From assembly GCA_947652115.1 (NCBI GenBank), contig OX393568.1, positions 1,739,853 through 1,803,852 on the forward strand: a stretch of 64,000 nt of DNA, written 5' to 3'. This stretch comes from Blastomussa wellsi (Eukaryota; Cnidaria; Anthozoa; Scleractinia; Plerogyridae). The notes below the pieces were generated by a model. That model saw only the letters and a program-made list of their open reading frames with translations. It did not search any database and was not told the origin of the DNA. The stretch's first letter is position 1; each line of letters begins with the position of its first letter. A program made the translations under genes and the position numbers. This document shows positions 13,728 through 23,423 of the stretch, in pieces.

Positions 13728-14052
13728 GCATATAGCATGAAGCGACTAAGAGTATTTCCTTCCCCCCTCCCCCCTCTCCTGGAGATAATCAATTTTATGT
13801 TTTCCCATAATGAACGTCAAGTAAAAGTTTAGAACATTTGTGAAATGGTTGACATCAAATGTATCTGTTGTGTTCTTTATCAGATACCGTGTGAAAGTGG
13901 CTTATCCGCCTCAGCACGAGGCCGAACTGGAGCTTCGTGTCGGCGACGTTGTCTATGTAACTAAAAAGAGGCAAGATGGCTGGTACAAAGGGACGCTGGA
14001 ACGGAATGGAAAAACGGGCTTGTTTCCTGGAAGTTTTGTGGATAGTTTTTGA
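2768..14052 (+). CDS. SH3RF1: SH3RF/POSH-like E3 ubiquitin ligase (RING + 4 SH3), 13 exons
   Basis: Scaffold E3 ubiquitin ligase of the POSH/SH3RF family, known in animals for JNK-pathway scaffolding and trafficking. Exons inferred: 2768-3058, 7579-7628, 7735-7849, 8109-8216, 8871-8966, 9295-9540, 9981-10162, 10776-10943, 11198-11537, 11883-11968, 12441-12516, 12984-13057, 13884-14052. They sum to 2001 nt (666 aa plus stop) with every phase matching. The start ATG has a strong context (CCACCATGG). The RING is C3HC4: C12, C15, C28, H30, C33, C36, C49, C52. SH3-1 is in exons 2-3 (about residues 98-152, ALYDY), SH3-2 in exons 4-5 (about 160-220, ALFDF), SH3-3 in exon 8 (about 363-418, ALYSY) and SH3-4 in exon 13 at the extreme C-terminus, ending [11 protein letters not shown] as in vertebrate POSH. 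Linkers are Pro/Ser-rich, with polyproline in exons 9 and 10. The protein is shorter than human SH3RF1 (about 890 aa), mainly in linkers. Exon 11 has an alternative donor 18 nt downstream. Confidence 0.95.
4532..4938. repeat. Fold-back (MITE-like) inverted repeat in SH3RF intron 1
   Basis: The two halves are imperfect reverse complements. TAATAGGCCTTATTATGG on the left pairs with the GATAAGGCCTATTTA end on the right. AATTCTAGGCAGAAGATTG (about 4650) pairs with CAATCTTCTGCCTAGCATT (about 4806), and AATCTGATGGG (about 4592) pairs with CCCATCAGATTCC (about 4873). No coding capacity is visible, so it is consistent with a non-autonomous palindromic DNA transposon. Boundaries are approximate. Confidence 0.75.
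5545..5940. repeat. Second long palindromic MITE-like element in SH3RF intron 1
   Basis: Long imperfect inverted repeat. TTTTCGCTAAAATAAACC on the left pairs with GGTTTATTTTAGCGAAAA on the right. Inside, CATTTGTTCCATGACCGAGT pairs with ACTCAGTCATGGAACAAATG. It is non-coding and unrelated in sequence to the palindrome at 4532-4938. Confidence 0.8.
6657..7108. mobile_element. TIR DNA element with TAA target duplication (PIF/Harbinger-type MITE)
   Basis: Terminal inverted repeats begin GGGCCTGTTTACATGGAGG on the left; the right end is the reverse complement with one mismatch (CCTCCATGTAAACAGGTCC). TAA flanks both ends (6654-6656 and 7109-7111), matching the TWA target preference of PIF/Harbinger elements. 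Subterminal copies of GCGGGTTACCCGCCTAGGCG occur at both ends. There is no transposase ORF, so it is non-autonomous. Confidence 0.8.
8346..8440 (+). repeat. Dispersed repeat, copy A (related to 13366-13438)
   Basis: The segment sharing GGCCGGAGCTTATCCCGGTTT recurs at 13366-13438 in the same gene, again in sense orientation within an intron. The flanking text (AAGTGGCCCATTAGG versus CAGTGGCCCATCAGG) also matches. Family not identified. Confidence 0.6.
10395..10772 (-). mobile_element. 3-prime fragment of a CR1/L2-like non-LTR retrotransposon (degenerate)
   Basis: On the minus strand, about 10570-10740 encodes the typical C-terminal tail of cnidarian and vertebrate LINE reverse-transcriptase proteins: [19 protein letters not shown], then a second block KLKTHLFRA. 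One in-frame TGA separates the two blocks, so the copy is dead. It is 5-prime truncated: no polymerase motifs lie upstream, where SH3RF exon 8 begins at 10776. AT-rich sequence toward 10400 is probably its 3-prime UTR; that end is approximate. Confidence 0.75.
12068..12220 (+). repeat. Two-copy tandem duplication (about 76 bp) in SH3RF intron 10
   Basis: CCTGTTGTTTGTTCTATTGT...CTAGTGTAGCAGTTG at about 12068 is repeated with few changes at about 12144, giving a period of about 76 bp. Confidence 0.7.
12303..12380 (+). repeat. GGGGCCCTCCCTGC minisatellite in SH3RF intron 10
   Basis: Three imperfect units containing GGCCCTCCCTGC and CTGTAGGGGCCC-type blocks. It sits close to the acceptor of exon 11. 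Confidence 0.65.
13105..13215 (+). repeat. Dispersed repeat shared with 33870-33985
   Basis: CCTAAATTTTTCAAAATCGT followed by CATTTCCAATCCGTTTCA and TCTTCTCCATCGTCAGCCAT. A closely similar block occurs at 33893-33955 inside the large receptor gene. Family unknown. Confidence 0.65.
13366..13775 (+). repeat. Dispersed repeat, copy B, split by a younger insertion
   Basis: The repeat seen at 8346-8440 resumes here, runs to TAGCATGA at 13431-13438, is interrupted, then continues after a second TAGCATGA (13733-13740) with AGCGACTAAGAGTATT, which matches the ACTGAGAGTATT continuation of copy A. Confidence 0.65.
13439..13732 (+). mobile_element. SINE-like insertion with 8-bp target duplication and TATCT-repeat tail
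   Basis: It is bounded by direct copies of TAGCATGA (13431-13438 and 13733-13740) and ends in a (TATCT)n run at about 13698-13725, as expected for a retroposed short element with a simple-repeat tail. No coding capacity. I could not place a confident tRNA-type promoter in its head, so the SINE class is inference. Confidence 0.6.
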
Positions 14053-14304
14053 CAAAAAACCAAATAATATAACATATATAGCGCTGCGTGGAATCGAGCA
14101 TAATTATTCTCCTGTAGAAGACAGTTAGTCACTAGCTCTCTGGAACCTATTTCATTCCCTCGCTGTAAACACAACCTCTATTGTTTTCTAGGGCTTGGGG
14201 GCATTTTTGTGACTTGTTACAAAATGATGCGACTCGTTCCGAGAGGTAGACGTTATTAACGCAATCACCTAATAACGCCTGCGTAGGAGGCTACCTTTGT
14301 GGCA

Positions 14305-14310
14305 AATAAA
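14305..14310 (+). terminator. Candidate polyadenylation signal of SH3RF
   Basis: AATAAA about 250 nt after the stop codon of the RING/SH3 gene, the first canonical hexamer downstream. Others lie at about 14919 and 15031. Confidence 0.5.
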
Positions 14311-15250
14311 CACTGATAAGATTACAGTCCGTGAAAGCCTATGATCAACTGCTCTGATGGAGAAATGACTATGACTTATGGGCGAGTTTTTACTTATACT
14401 CAAATAACGTCAAAGGCTATTGGCCTTGTTTTGCAGCGCGTCGTTGTCATTTCCCACGTCAGCCAACATACCATTGTTAAATTGAGCAGTGGTTGTTTAT
14501 TGGTTATTAAAATCTGCTTTTCAATTTGTTCTAAAACTGAGGACATTCAAGTGTACCAATGTGTGAACAGGACCCAGTAGGTGAATTCTTGAATTATAGA
14601 TACATGTATAGATAGGGATCATAAAAAATATTATTTTGGCCAAGGAACCGTTCAATTCAAAATTCTTTTCACTTTTTTTACTGTTTACTGACGAAAATCA
14701 AACTAAAAAAGTTGAGGTAATTAAATTTTATCTGATGCTTTTTAAAGGAGACTTTGCCATAAATTTCATCTTCATATTAATGTACTGTATTACGTTTATC
14801 GTGCTTTTTGTATGGTTTATATTCTTCTTTATCCGCGAAACTTTTCTAAAATTTAATTGTCATTCATAAGATGACGGGAAGCTCGTCGCTGACTAGTAAG
14901 AATTTCTAGTTAGTTTAATAAATTCAATTTCAGTTTTCATGTGAATCAATATAAGAATTTTATAAATATAGTCTTGTACATTACAAAGTTTGGTTACTAA
15001 GCTGTAATGCTGAATATTTCAGTCGAATTTGAAATAAAAAAATGTTTCATTTGTAAACAATTTTGCATTATTTTGGGGTTTCAGATGTAACTTATCACCT
15101 GATCAGGCGTCTTCAGTTACGCGCTTTTTTATGCCTCCCGATTTTTAAAGAAGAAGGAAAGATAAGTAGGGAAGGAGGGCATGTTCGCAGGTTCGCGGGG
15201 GCAACAGCGGTCGATGACGCGGTCACTGCACTCTGTCTTTAGGAAACACA

Positions 15251-15505
15251 CTGTAATTCCCTCTTCACCCAGGTTTACAAATCTCATAATTCCCTCTTCA
15301 CCCAGGTGTACAAATCTCATAATACCCTCTACACCCAGGTGTACAAATCTCATAATGCCCTCTACACCCAGGTGTACAAATCTCATAATGTCCTCTCCAT
15401 CCAGGTGTACAAATCTCCTAATACCCTCTCCAGTCAGGTGTACAAATCTCATAATGCCCTCTCCACCCAGGCGTACCGAATCTCATAATTCCCTCTACAT
15501 TAAAT
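15251..15505 (+). repeat. 33-bp minisatellite, about 7.5 contiguous units
   Basis: Unit of the form TCATAATACCCTCTACACCC then AGGTGTACAAATC, repeated head to tail without spacers. Period 33 is a multiple of 3, so it stays open on both strands and encodes an 11-residue periodic peptide (RFVHLGVEGIM on the minus strand). The reading frames are a by-product of the repeat, not a supported gene. Confidence 0.9.
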
Positions 15506-15578
15506 GTCGTTGGATAACTCTGCAATGGACCATCATCGCATTCAGGGGCGACTAGAAATACCCTCCCGGGTCGAATTG

Positions 15579-15757
15579 GCCTGTTTCAGGTTCTCGAATA
15601 GTCGGGGGTGGCGAAGGAAGTGGGCGAGCGAAGGAAAAAGTGAGGGGGGGGGGGGGGGGGGCTAAGGCGATCCTTAACTCGCCTCAGTTTCCCTTGTATT
15701 TCCTCGCTCACCCGCTTTCTTCGTTCAACCTCCATTATTCGAGAGCCTGGAACAGGC
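15579..15757. repeat. Fold-back element with central poly-G run
   Basis: GCCTGTTTCAGGTTCTCGAATA pairs with the reverse of TTATTCGAGAGCCTGGAACAGGC in imperfect fashion, and GAAGTGGGCGAGCGAAGGAA pairs with TTTCCTCGCTCACCCGCTTTC. A run of about 18 G (about 15643-15661) lies near the loop. Confidence 0.75.
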
Positions 15758-17165
15758 TATGACCGTATGAGCCAGTTTTCCAAGCACATTATTCCAAGGT
15801 GCAATGCATGCGGCCTGTGTATCACGGCCTCCCATAGTTTCACTTCACAACTTACCAGCGGAAAAACAAATGCCTGGGAGAGTGAAAATATAATCCAGAT
15901 ACTGCAACTTGTATTTTGGCATTATATTTGGAATTCACTGCTCTGAGATATTATACTGAATGAACTATAACGGGTAGTGACAAGTCTAATAAATGATGTT
16001 TGAGCAGTCAGTACCGCATGTAAATGAAGGGCGTCCCGAATATTTGGACTACCGGCCCGAATTTCGTGGAGACATGCTCGAGACATTCTCAAACTTACCG
16101 AGATTTTAGCTATAATCCTACGTCTCCCGATTCCCGACAAAATTTTCAGATTCCCGCAAGAATTTTCTTTTTCTCCCGAAACAGGCCTTCTTAGAGTACA
16201 CCCCCCACCCTCGCGTAACTATACGTTGCCCGATAGATGAATGGAGGCTATCATCTACCATGCATTTCACGAAAATTGCATCTTCGACACCTTTCCCGAA
16301 AACATTTTTTGTTGTTTAAAATTAATCATGCATTTCCGTGAATTTTTATTTATTGGTAAGTTTTTCTCTTCCTTTTTGGTTATTTAAAAATACGTATATA
16401 TATATATCGACAAATTTGACATTTTTTTCTGGGCAGCTGTTTGGCCATCACAATTACGAAAACTGTAGTCCGGGTTGAGCCGATGAATCAAACCCAATAG
16501 ATTATTGGCATCACCTTTCATTATTTTTGTTCTGCTTATTTGAATAAATGTACGCCAATTGTTTCTGAATATAACCTGAAGTTTATATAAATAAGAGATT
16601 GCTTGGGTTTCAAGTGGTGAAAAGCTTCGAACTTGTAAACACCTTCTTTTAAAATAATTATTCAACACATTCTTTTACCATATTCAAATAATTCCCAGCC
16701 CTTTCAATATTATTTACTTCTTAGTTTACTATTTTTCTCGATTTTTACAGTCGCTTCTATTCTATGTCGCAGCCAGATACGCTAAGATTTCTTAATATTT
16801 TTTAATGACTAAATTCTCAAACAAAATAATTCTGCGACAGGCATCATTTCACAGCTTGCCTTGGTTCCGATTGATTCGATGACAAACTATTAGTCTGAAA
16901 GCGAAGGACGTTAATTATATATACTTTCTGACAAATGAAATAAAGATAAATTATTGGTACCAACCGCAGTGGTTAAAAGGTGAAAATTTCTCGGACGAAT
17001 TTCTAATTTCAATACTGGTTTGTCTTGATCTCTGTAAGCGCGGCGACATATTCACATTTTCCCGGAAGCTCCGAAAGAGGTATCCTCCATAAAGATAAAT
17101 ATGAGCTGATTTCGACTAATATTTTCACAATGTAGGATGTTTTACCGCATCTTGAGGTAGTCACC

Positions 17166-17565
17166 ATGGCTAGTAGTTCAACTGGCGCCCATATATTAAT
17201 AGTGAGACGCCAAAGATATATTCCAAGCTACTTTTCTGTTTATGAATCTCAATTACCAACTGACAATGAATATTCTGAATATAAATTGGCAACAGCTGAA
17301 TCTGAGGTCGAAAGCTCGAGGTTTTATCTCCTACATTCAAGACATTCTGCGGCTGAAAACGGTTATTTTACTTTTCCACCGAGGAAAACGCCAGAAAAGC
17401 TCATGGCCTCGGGAACGCACACGACAAGACTTTTGAGTTCAGGCTTGGCGAAGAGATTTTCATGCAATGTTAGCAAAATGGCGTATCGGATGAAGAATCG
17501 GATGGTGTGCGATGGATATTTTGGATGTCCTGATGAACACACTTCTACAGGAGAAAAAGCGAATG
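17166..17565 (+). CDS. Unrecognised first exon with CDGYFGC motif
   Basis: An open frame of 133 codons starts at an ATG in perfect Kozak context (CACCATGGC) and ends at a GTAAGA donor in phase 1. No signal peptide or known domain is seen. The last third is basic and contains the Cys-bounded loop CDGYFGC (17508-17528), preceded by Lys/Arg. A second exon 2.3 kb downstream (19441-19849) has the same motif, the same distance to its end and the same phase-1 donor. Either the two are paralogous genes, or this exon splices to an in-frame acceptor at 19489/19490 and the motif is repeated within one protein. Function unknown. Confidence 0.35.
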
Positions 17566-18471
17566 GTAAGATTTCAGTTAGCGGTATATTTTTAAGCTAT
17601 ATATGTATATACCAAATTAAATAGCGCAGAGGTCAATTTTCGACTGAGAAAAATGAAGTGCAGAATTTTTTGGGCAGTGTCAACATGCTTTAATATATTA
17701 TTTATTTGCGATTGTTTGGAAAAACCATTTCGGAGGGTAAAAGGATGAAGTTGACAAGCTTCTTGAAAATTATTTAAGGTAAAGAAAGATTGACTTTTCT
17801 TTCGCATTGTTCATCTATACAAGAAGTGCAAAATTAATGCAAAAGAACACAGGAATAGTGACGGTTTTCTATGATCGGCCCTGCTGATTTTAGTCCAAAT
17901 CACAACAAAACCACCGCGAATTCACGCTAAGAAAATAATATTGCGTTCTGCGTTAACTAATCTTGTGTTGAACTGCAGTGAAGTTAATTTACAAAGTTTG
18001 CATCGAGTTAGCACCATTAATTGTAACCAAAAAGTTGATCAGGATCAAGTTTAGCGACTGATCATGAAGTCTCGCGTTTTTCGACTGAAGGGCTTGATAT
18101 GTTTGAAACGCTATCTTAGTTTTATTGTTTTTCTTGTTTTTCTCTCCTTTATTCAAAAACCATAAAACAATTGGCTAAATAGGAGGTGAGGATTTTGTGG
18201 GTTGCTGATCAATGCAATAACTTACTAAACAAAGCGCAAATTTGACAGTAAGGCGATAGCCTCATGTTCTCAGTAATTCACAATTTGTTATTAAATAAGG
18301 GACAACTGTAGATATCGTCCAACACTACCTAACAAGATTAGAGAGCACTTGAAAAATTCAAACCCGGTCCAAAATGGCTGTTAACCATGCAAACGAAGTT
18401 GTGTGTGAGTACTCGCTATCGATGTCAAAACTGAGATGTCATTGATGCCATTCGTAAATTACCAGGCTTAT

Positions 18472-18638
18472 CAGGGATGGATCCAGGATTTTTCTCAGGA
18501 GGGGGTGCACCACCAAGGAATGACGTAACTGGCGGGTGACGTACGCAGAATACTCGTTCTGTTAGAGAGCCACAGGTCATCTCAGGGAGGGGTGCGCACC
18601 CCTTGCACCCCCTCCCCCCCACCTAGATCCGCCCCCTG
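18472..18638. repeat. Short TIR element (CAGGGATGGATCCAGG ends)
   Basis: CAGGGATGGATCCAGG at the left and CCTAGATCCGCCCCCTG at the right are near-perfect reverse complements. The interior is GC-rich and contains GGGGGTGCACC and its complement GGTGCGCACCCC. Non-coding MITE. Confidence 0.7.
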
Positions 18639-18655
18639 CTGATACTACATAAAAA

Positions 18656-18940
18656 AGTTGGCTTTGCGAGACAAAAATACGACAGAAACCGATAAAGCAG
18701 GGTTGCAATCGTGGACAGCTGTTTCCCTCTCGTTAGAACTCGTCAGCACGGTATACGACCGTATACCAATTCTAAATGAAACCAGCGAGAAAGCCAACCC
18801 AAATAAAATGCAATGAGACCCGTACTTTATCAAGTTCCGTTCTTTGAACCCACCGTCCCCCGAATCATGCGCTGCAACATCACGTGCTTCAGGGAGCATT
18901 AGTACTAAAAATGTCACATTGATGTCTCGCAAAGCCAACT
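18656..18940. mobile_element. Non-autonomous TIR element with perfect 18-bp ends
   Basis: AGTTGGCTTTGCGAGACA at 18656-18673 is the exact reverse complement of 18923-18940. The interior and right flank (ATACGACAGAAACC, GGGTTGCAATCGTGG) resemble a second, more decayed copy at about 29932-30060 in the large receptor gene. Confidence 0.75.
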
Positions 18941-19440
18941 GTCAATGGAGAAAACCATCTGAACATTAAACGCATGGGCAAAACCATCCTTAATAAGGTC
19001 CAGCATTTATTTCTGGCTGATTAGGTCTCTTGTAGATCCTACGTCAACTAGCGGCATTATCGTTCGCAGTTTTCATTTCTCTTCATGTACCTGCCCGCAG
19101 TTCCCAGCGTTATTACTAATCAGTTTGATGCTTGGGACGTTCTATAATTCGAGTTTACCATTTTTCCAGCTGCGCTATACTTGTCTGGGTTGTCTGGGTT
19201 AGTTTGTTTGCAGTAAACCTTTTCTCCGCAAGTTTTGACACCGACTTGGGTGAACATAAAATAATGTTTCGAAAGAGAATCTTCGGCCTTCCGCCTTCTT
19301 CTTCCGAATGTTAGCCCAAAACCTCTTATGGCAAGTTTGTTATAACCTGTTATGAACCTTGTTTCACGTTCAACAAAATCAATGTCAGAAATTTTCAAAA
19401 ACTTGAAAAGACTGGCAACTCCTGGCTGTAATTTTAGTGC

Positions 19441-20417
19441 ATGTTTAAACGACTTATTATTCTCCACTATTTCTGTGCAATATGTTTAGTGGCATCATTG
19501 AAAAGAGGGAAACCCGTTTGCATTCTACCATGGAAGAAAAGGCAAAGATGCGCAAAAGTAAAGAAAAAACAAACAAGCAAAAGCGTCAAACGTGACAAAG
19601 AAACATCCAATGTGGACTGTGTGACGTCATCACTAGAGCGCACAAAAGTGTCAGGCATCAAAACAAGAGGATATGTCACCAAAAATCAACAGGGGATTGG
19701 AACCAAGTCCCATCCTGCCATGTTCTACAGTTATTACATTGCCAAGGGCAACGCCTTTCAATATCGCAAAATTTGCGCACCAAAACGACGGCCGTGCGAC
19801 GGTTATTTCGGCTGCTACGAAGAAGGGAGCATCAGAGGAAATAAAACAGGTTAGACCGGTTCTCAGAGCTACTGCTGGGTTATATTTTAGAAATGTACAT
19901 ATAAGCAGAACATTTTAAAAGGTAATATATTAAAGCTAAAAATTACCGTATTTGTTCGATTAACCGCCCTGGGCGCTTATTAAATTTTTGGACCTTGAGA
20001 GTGGGCGCTTATTCACTATTTTCAGCAAGTAGTAAGTTTATTTTGCAACAAAGCAATAAATAATAACAAAACATGAAGATGTAACAAAACAGAATTTTAA
20101 CTGTTCATTAAACGTTTTTTTAAAATACTAAGAAAACTCGGTCTTCGAGAAAGTTTCTTCGCAGTACGTAGTCAATTTCAATTATAATCTCATTGCACTA
20201 ACGTCAAATAGCGAACTCTCTCTTTTAACTATAACCTTAGTTGCTGCAATTTCCACCGACACCGTGAGTAGCAGAACAGTTTTATTAGTAACTTATTACT
20301 TTCTTCAAGATTATTTTTCAATTAGGCAGATCTAGTTTCCCTTGGTCCGGGGTTAACAATTTATTTTATCTTTCTATTTCTCTGTCAGGGAAGAGAAAAC
20401 CCATTCCCAAGTACTGA
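19441..20417 (+). CDS. Unrecognised small gene with CDGYFGC motif, 2 exons (tentative)
   Basis: Exon 19441-19849 (phase-1 donor GTTAGA, weak) followed by 20389-20417 gives 145 codons and a TGA stop; an AATAAA-like signal lies near 20549. The N-terminus (MFKRLIILHYFCAICLVASL) looks like a signal peptide, followed by a Lys/Arg-rich stretch and the loop CDGYFGC at 19795-19815 after KRR. This would suit a small secreted basic protein or a processed peptide precursor. Caution: the pyrimidine tract and AG at 19488-19489 are also a good in-frame splice acceptor that accepts the phase-1 donor of the 17166 exon, in which case the signal peptide is an illusion. Confidence 0.4.
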
Positions 20418-20809
20418 ATGGAGCGTTCCAGTGTTCACACGCCGGATCAGTGGTTATACTGTTTTAATTCAGTGATGGGCTCCCTTCATGGAAATGAGAT
20501 TTATATTATGGCATGGTCATACTGGATTGAGGATTGATCATGAAGGATTGAATAAATCCCTTTTATCAGCTTATTAATAAGTTGAAATGAAATATTTATA
20601 TGTAGTTAAGTTTTTGCCTTTTGGTTGCCTCGAGAAAAGTGTCTCTTTAGTGTAAAATACGTTGGACAAAATTCAATTCAAAAATTCACTGAAAATCTTA
20701 TTCAATCGTATTCAAACTTTATGATGTTAAAAGCTAAGTAATAAAGAATATTAGAAAACCTGAAAATATGAAAACTTTTGTTTGAGCGCGAGGGCTGTAG
20801 AATATCAGT

Positions 20810-20981
20810 AGACTGCGAGCAGTCTCTATTTTGCTCCAAAATCCGTAACGAAAGCGAAAATTTGCGAGCGCCATTTTCGATGGGCGAGCGGCAAATCCGC
20901 GAGCCGCGAGTTGCGTGGGCGCCAGATAACAAATTTTCGCTTTCGTTACGGATTTTGGGGCAAAACAGACTGCTCGCAGTT
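20810..20981. repeat. Fold-back MITE with CTGCGAGCAGTCT ends
   Basis: AGACTGCGAGCAGTCTCTAT plus CAAAATCCGTAACGAAAGCG on the left pair with CGCTTTCGTTACGGATTTTG and GACTGCTCGCAGT on the right. The centre is rich in GCGAGC/GCTCGC. Non-coding. Confidence 0.8.
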
Positions 20982-22052
20982 TATGAACACTGCAGAAATG
21001 ACAAGAACATTACCTACAAACCAATTAAACCGCGGAGAGGTATCCTTAGCATATTAAGTAGCGTTTCCTCCCCTGAAAACAATGCTTTCCCGTTATTTCT
21101 TTCTGGCTATCTCACCAGTTTGCAAAGGAGGATTATGTCTTAGGAAATATGACGAACAACTAAGAGACAAAAGATTAAGCCAGCAAATCCTCATATCACA
21201 ATGCTTTTCATTTTAATATCCATTATCCATACTTTGCATAAATTGTCTTTGGAGGAACCTTTTGTGTGGATTACCTAAGCAGGATTTTAGCTGATATACC
21301 AAACTTCAAACTCCAAGTGTTTGTAGTTACTTCATGCCAAACACATCATTAATTAGTACTGACATTACTGAATCGAAGCTCATGAATGGAAAGTTTTTTC
21401 CTGTATTTGTTGTTTGTGTCGGAGTATGAACAACTAATTATTGCTTCAAATGATATCCTTGTTATCTGTGTCGGGATGTGTGTAATAGCAAAGTAACAGC
21501 TCTCTTCCTTAACTTTAGCAACTATTGCAAAAATATTCCATTTCAAAGGCAGGTTTATTTGCTATTATTTTCTCTACAAATAAATTAATTTCCCAAGTCC
21601 TTTCCATTATTTGCATACGAGATTACAGATGTTTAAAGGGTCACAATTTTCTCAACATGGAATTGCTGCGTGCAAATGATGCATTTGCATTCAAGTAAGG
21701 CAAGTATATTTACTATGAGGAAATCTCGACCAAAAAAACCGAGATACACCAACCAAAATAAACTAATAGGCATTTCCTCGTGTGATCACGAGTCTGTCGT
21801 CTGGCTTAAATCGAACTGAGCTACATGTCGGACAATTTTCAATGGATTCTTCAAGTTTCACTTTTCTTACAAAAGGAGTGATAACACCTACTACCGTAGC
21901 CACCTTAGACAGAATTGCTCGATTTCAAGAACTCAATAACTCTATAAGTGCCAAAATAGGACTTGGCGTGATCACACTTTAGACACTTTATGCATCTATT
22001 ATCTTAATTTCTCAAACTCATTAATAATTCATCACGTTAAAACAAAGGAAAT

Positions 22053-22286
22053 CTGGGGCCGGTTTCTCGAAGGTCCCGAAAAGTTTCCGCACCCGGAAAG
22101 CCATAAAAAAATCTCAAAATTTATGATTACACAGAGCTGTTTTATTCACATGTTCTTGATAGGAACTGTGGTTCCCTTCATACAAAGTTTCAGGCCTATA
22201 CACTTCTCTGTTTTTTTAATACAAATGACTAAAAATGGCTTTACGGGCCAGAAAAGTTTCCGGGGCTTTCGAGAAACCGGCCCCAG
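22053..22286. mobile_element. TIR MITE with GGGGCCGGTTTCTCGAA ends
   Basis: CTGGGGCCGGTTTCTCGAA at the left is matched by TTTCGAGAAACCGGCCCCAG at the right, with further pairing inward (GGAAACTTTTC). Non-coding. Confidence 0.8.
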
Positions 22287-23423
22287 AACCGTAACGGCGG
22301 TTTGGAAATGTGATCTTAATTAGCATAGATTTTTACGATTTTATTTCTTCGTTTTCTCCGTTGTTTTAGTTTCGATTGAGAAGATATATCAAACACTCGT
22401 TTGTTTCATCACATTTCCAAACACCTCGAAGTTCGTCAAAAATACCCCGCTGCGCGTCGTATTTTCAACTCCCTTCTGGGTGTGATGAAACACTGTCTCT
22501 CGATCGTGTTTGATATATTACTTGAACTTTGCGTTGGCCTTCCTCAAAACTATGTTTTGAGTTGATTATTTTCTTTAAACAAAAAACTCCAGTTAGATAG
22601 CAAATTAAACTGACAATTTATTGGTCCTCGCTGTGAGTAGATCCCCTGAGTACGAGAGAATCATTGGTAAGAAAAAAACACAACAAATAAAGACTTGTAA
22701 AAGACAAAAGATGTTCTATCGCCCAGTATCTATAAACTTCAATTTGTCGTAACTAATTGTAAGGTAAAACAGTAATTTCGCCTCATAAAACTACAAATTA
22801 CAGTTCAGCAACTGAATTTTAATTTGTTGCTGCACATAAAGTCTGCATAAAATCGATCCTTAAAGTTTGACATCCCAAAATTTTAAACAAAAAATACAGC
22901 AATTGTTGCCTGAGTGCCGTCTTACCATTATCAAGAAAAGACTGTGTTAGTTTATTTTTTCACTTTTACAAGCTGTTTTCCAAACTGACAGGTAAATATC
23001 ACAATGAACAGCAGGGAGCAACAGTTTAAGTAACGACTTCACTGACGAACATTACTATTTCCACCTCATTTGTATAAGCAACAGTTTCAGGTTTTACAAG
23101 GTGTTCAGCTGTATTCATGTCAGGGTGAAGTTGTTTTACTTTAGTTCAAGACAAGTATAATGCAAGATAAAGCCGTCCATGAGGTAATTTTCATACATTT
23201 AAAATTACCCTATTCCCCATAAAATACCAGGGCATAAATATAGGATCCTTCAATACCTTGCTTTTAAAAATAGTATATTTTCGTTTTGAACCGATCTGGA
23301 AGTTACCTTAAGCACTTTGCAAAAATATTGTTCAACTTCTACAAATTTGTGTCCTTAACAGTTTTCAATGGCGATGACTCCTCAGGAAAGAAATATTATC
23401 TGCGTGATTATATTCTGGACAAA

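Larger units (their letters stand above)
14311..17165. other. Intergenic, repeat-bearing region
   Basis: Contains a 33-bp minisatellite, a poly-G fold-back element and AT-rich unique DNA. I find no exon with convincing splice sites and coding character. Confidence 0.5.
20418..23423. other. Intergenic region upstream of the large receptor gene
   Basis: Holds two fold-back elements and AT-rich DNA. No supported exon. The 5-prime UTR and promoter of the receptor gene should lie at its right end; no clear TATA box was seen. Confidence 0.5.

Noticed and set aside
15251..15505. Possible CRISPR-like array
   Set aside because: Units are contiguous with no spacers, and the genome is eukaryotic.
15181..15555. 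124-codon frame of PSTPRCTNLI-type repeats (and the 107-codon minus-strand frame)
   Set aside because: By-product of a 33-bp minisatellite; no splice, promoter or domain support.
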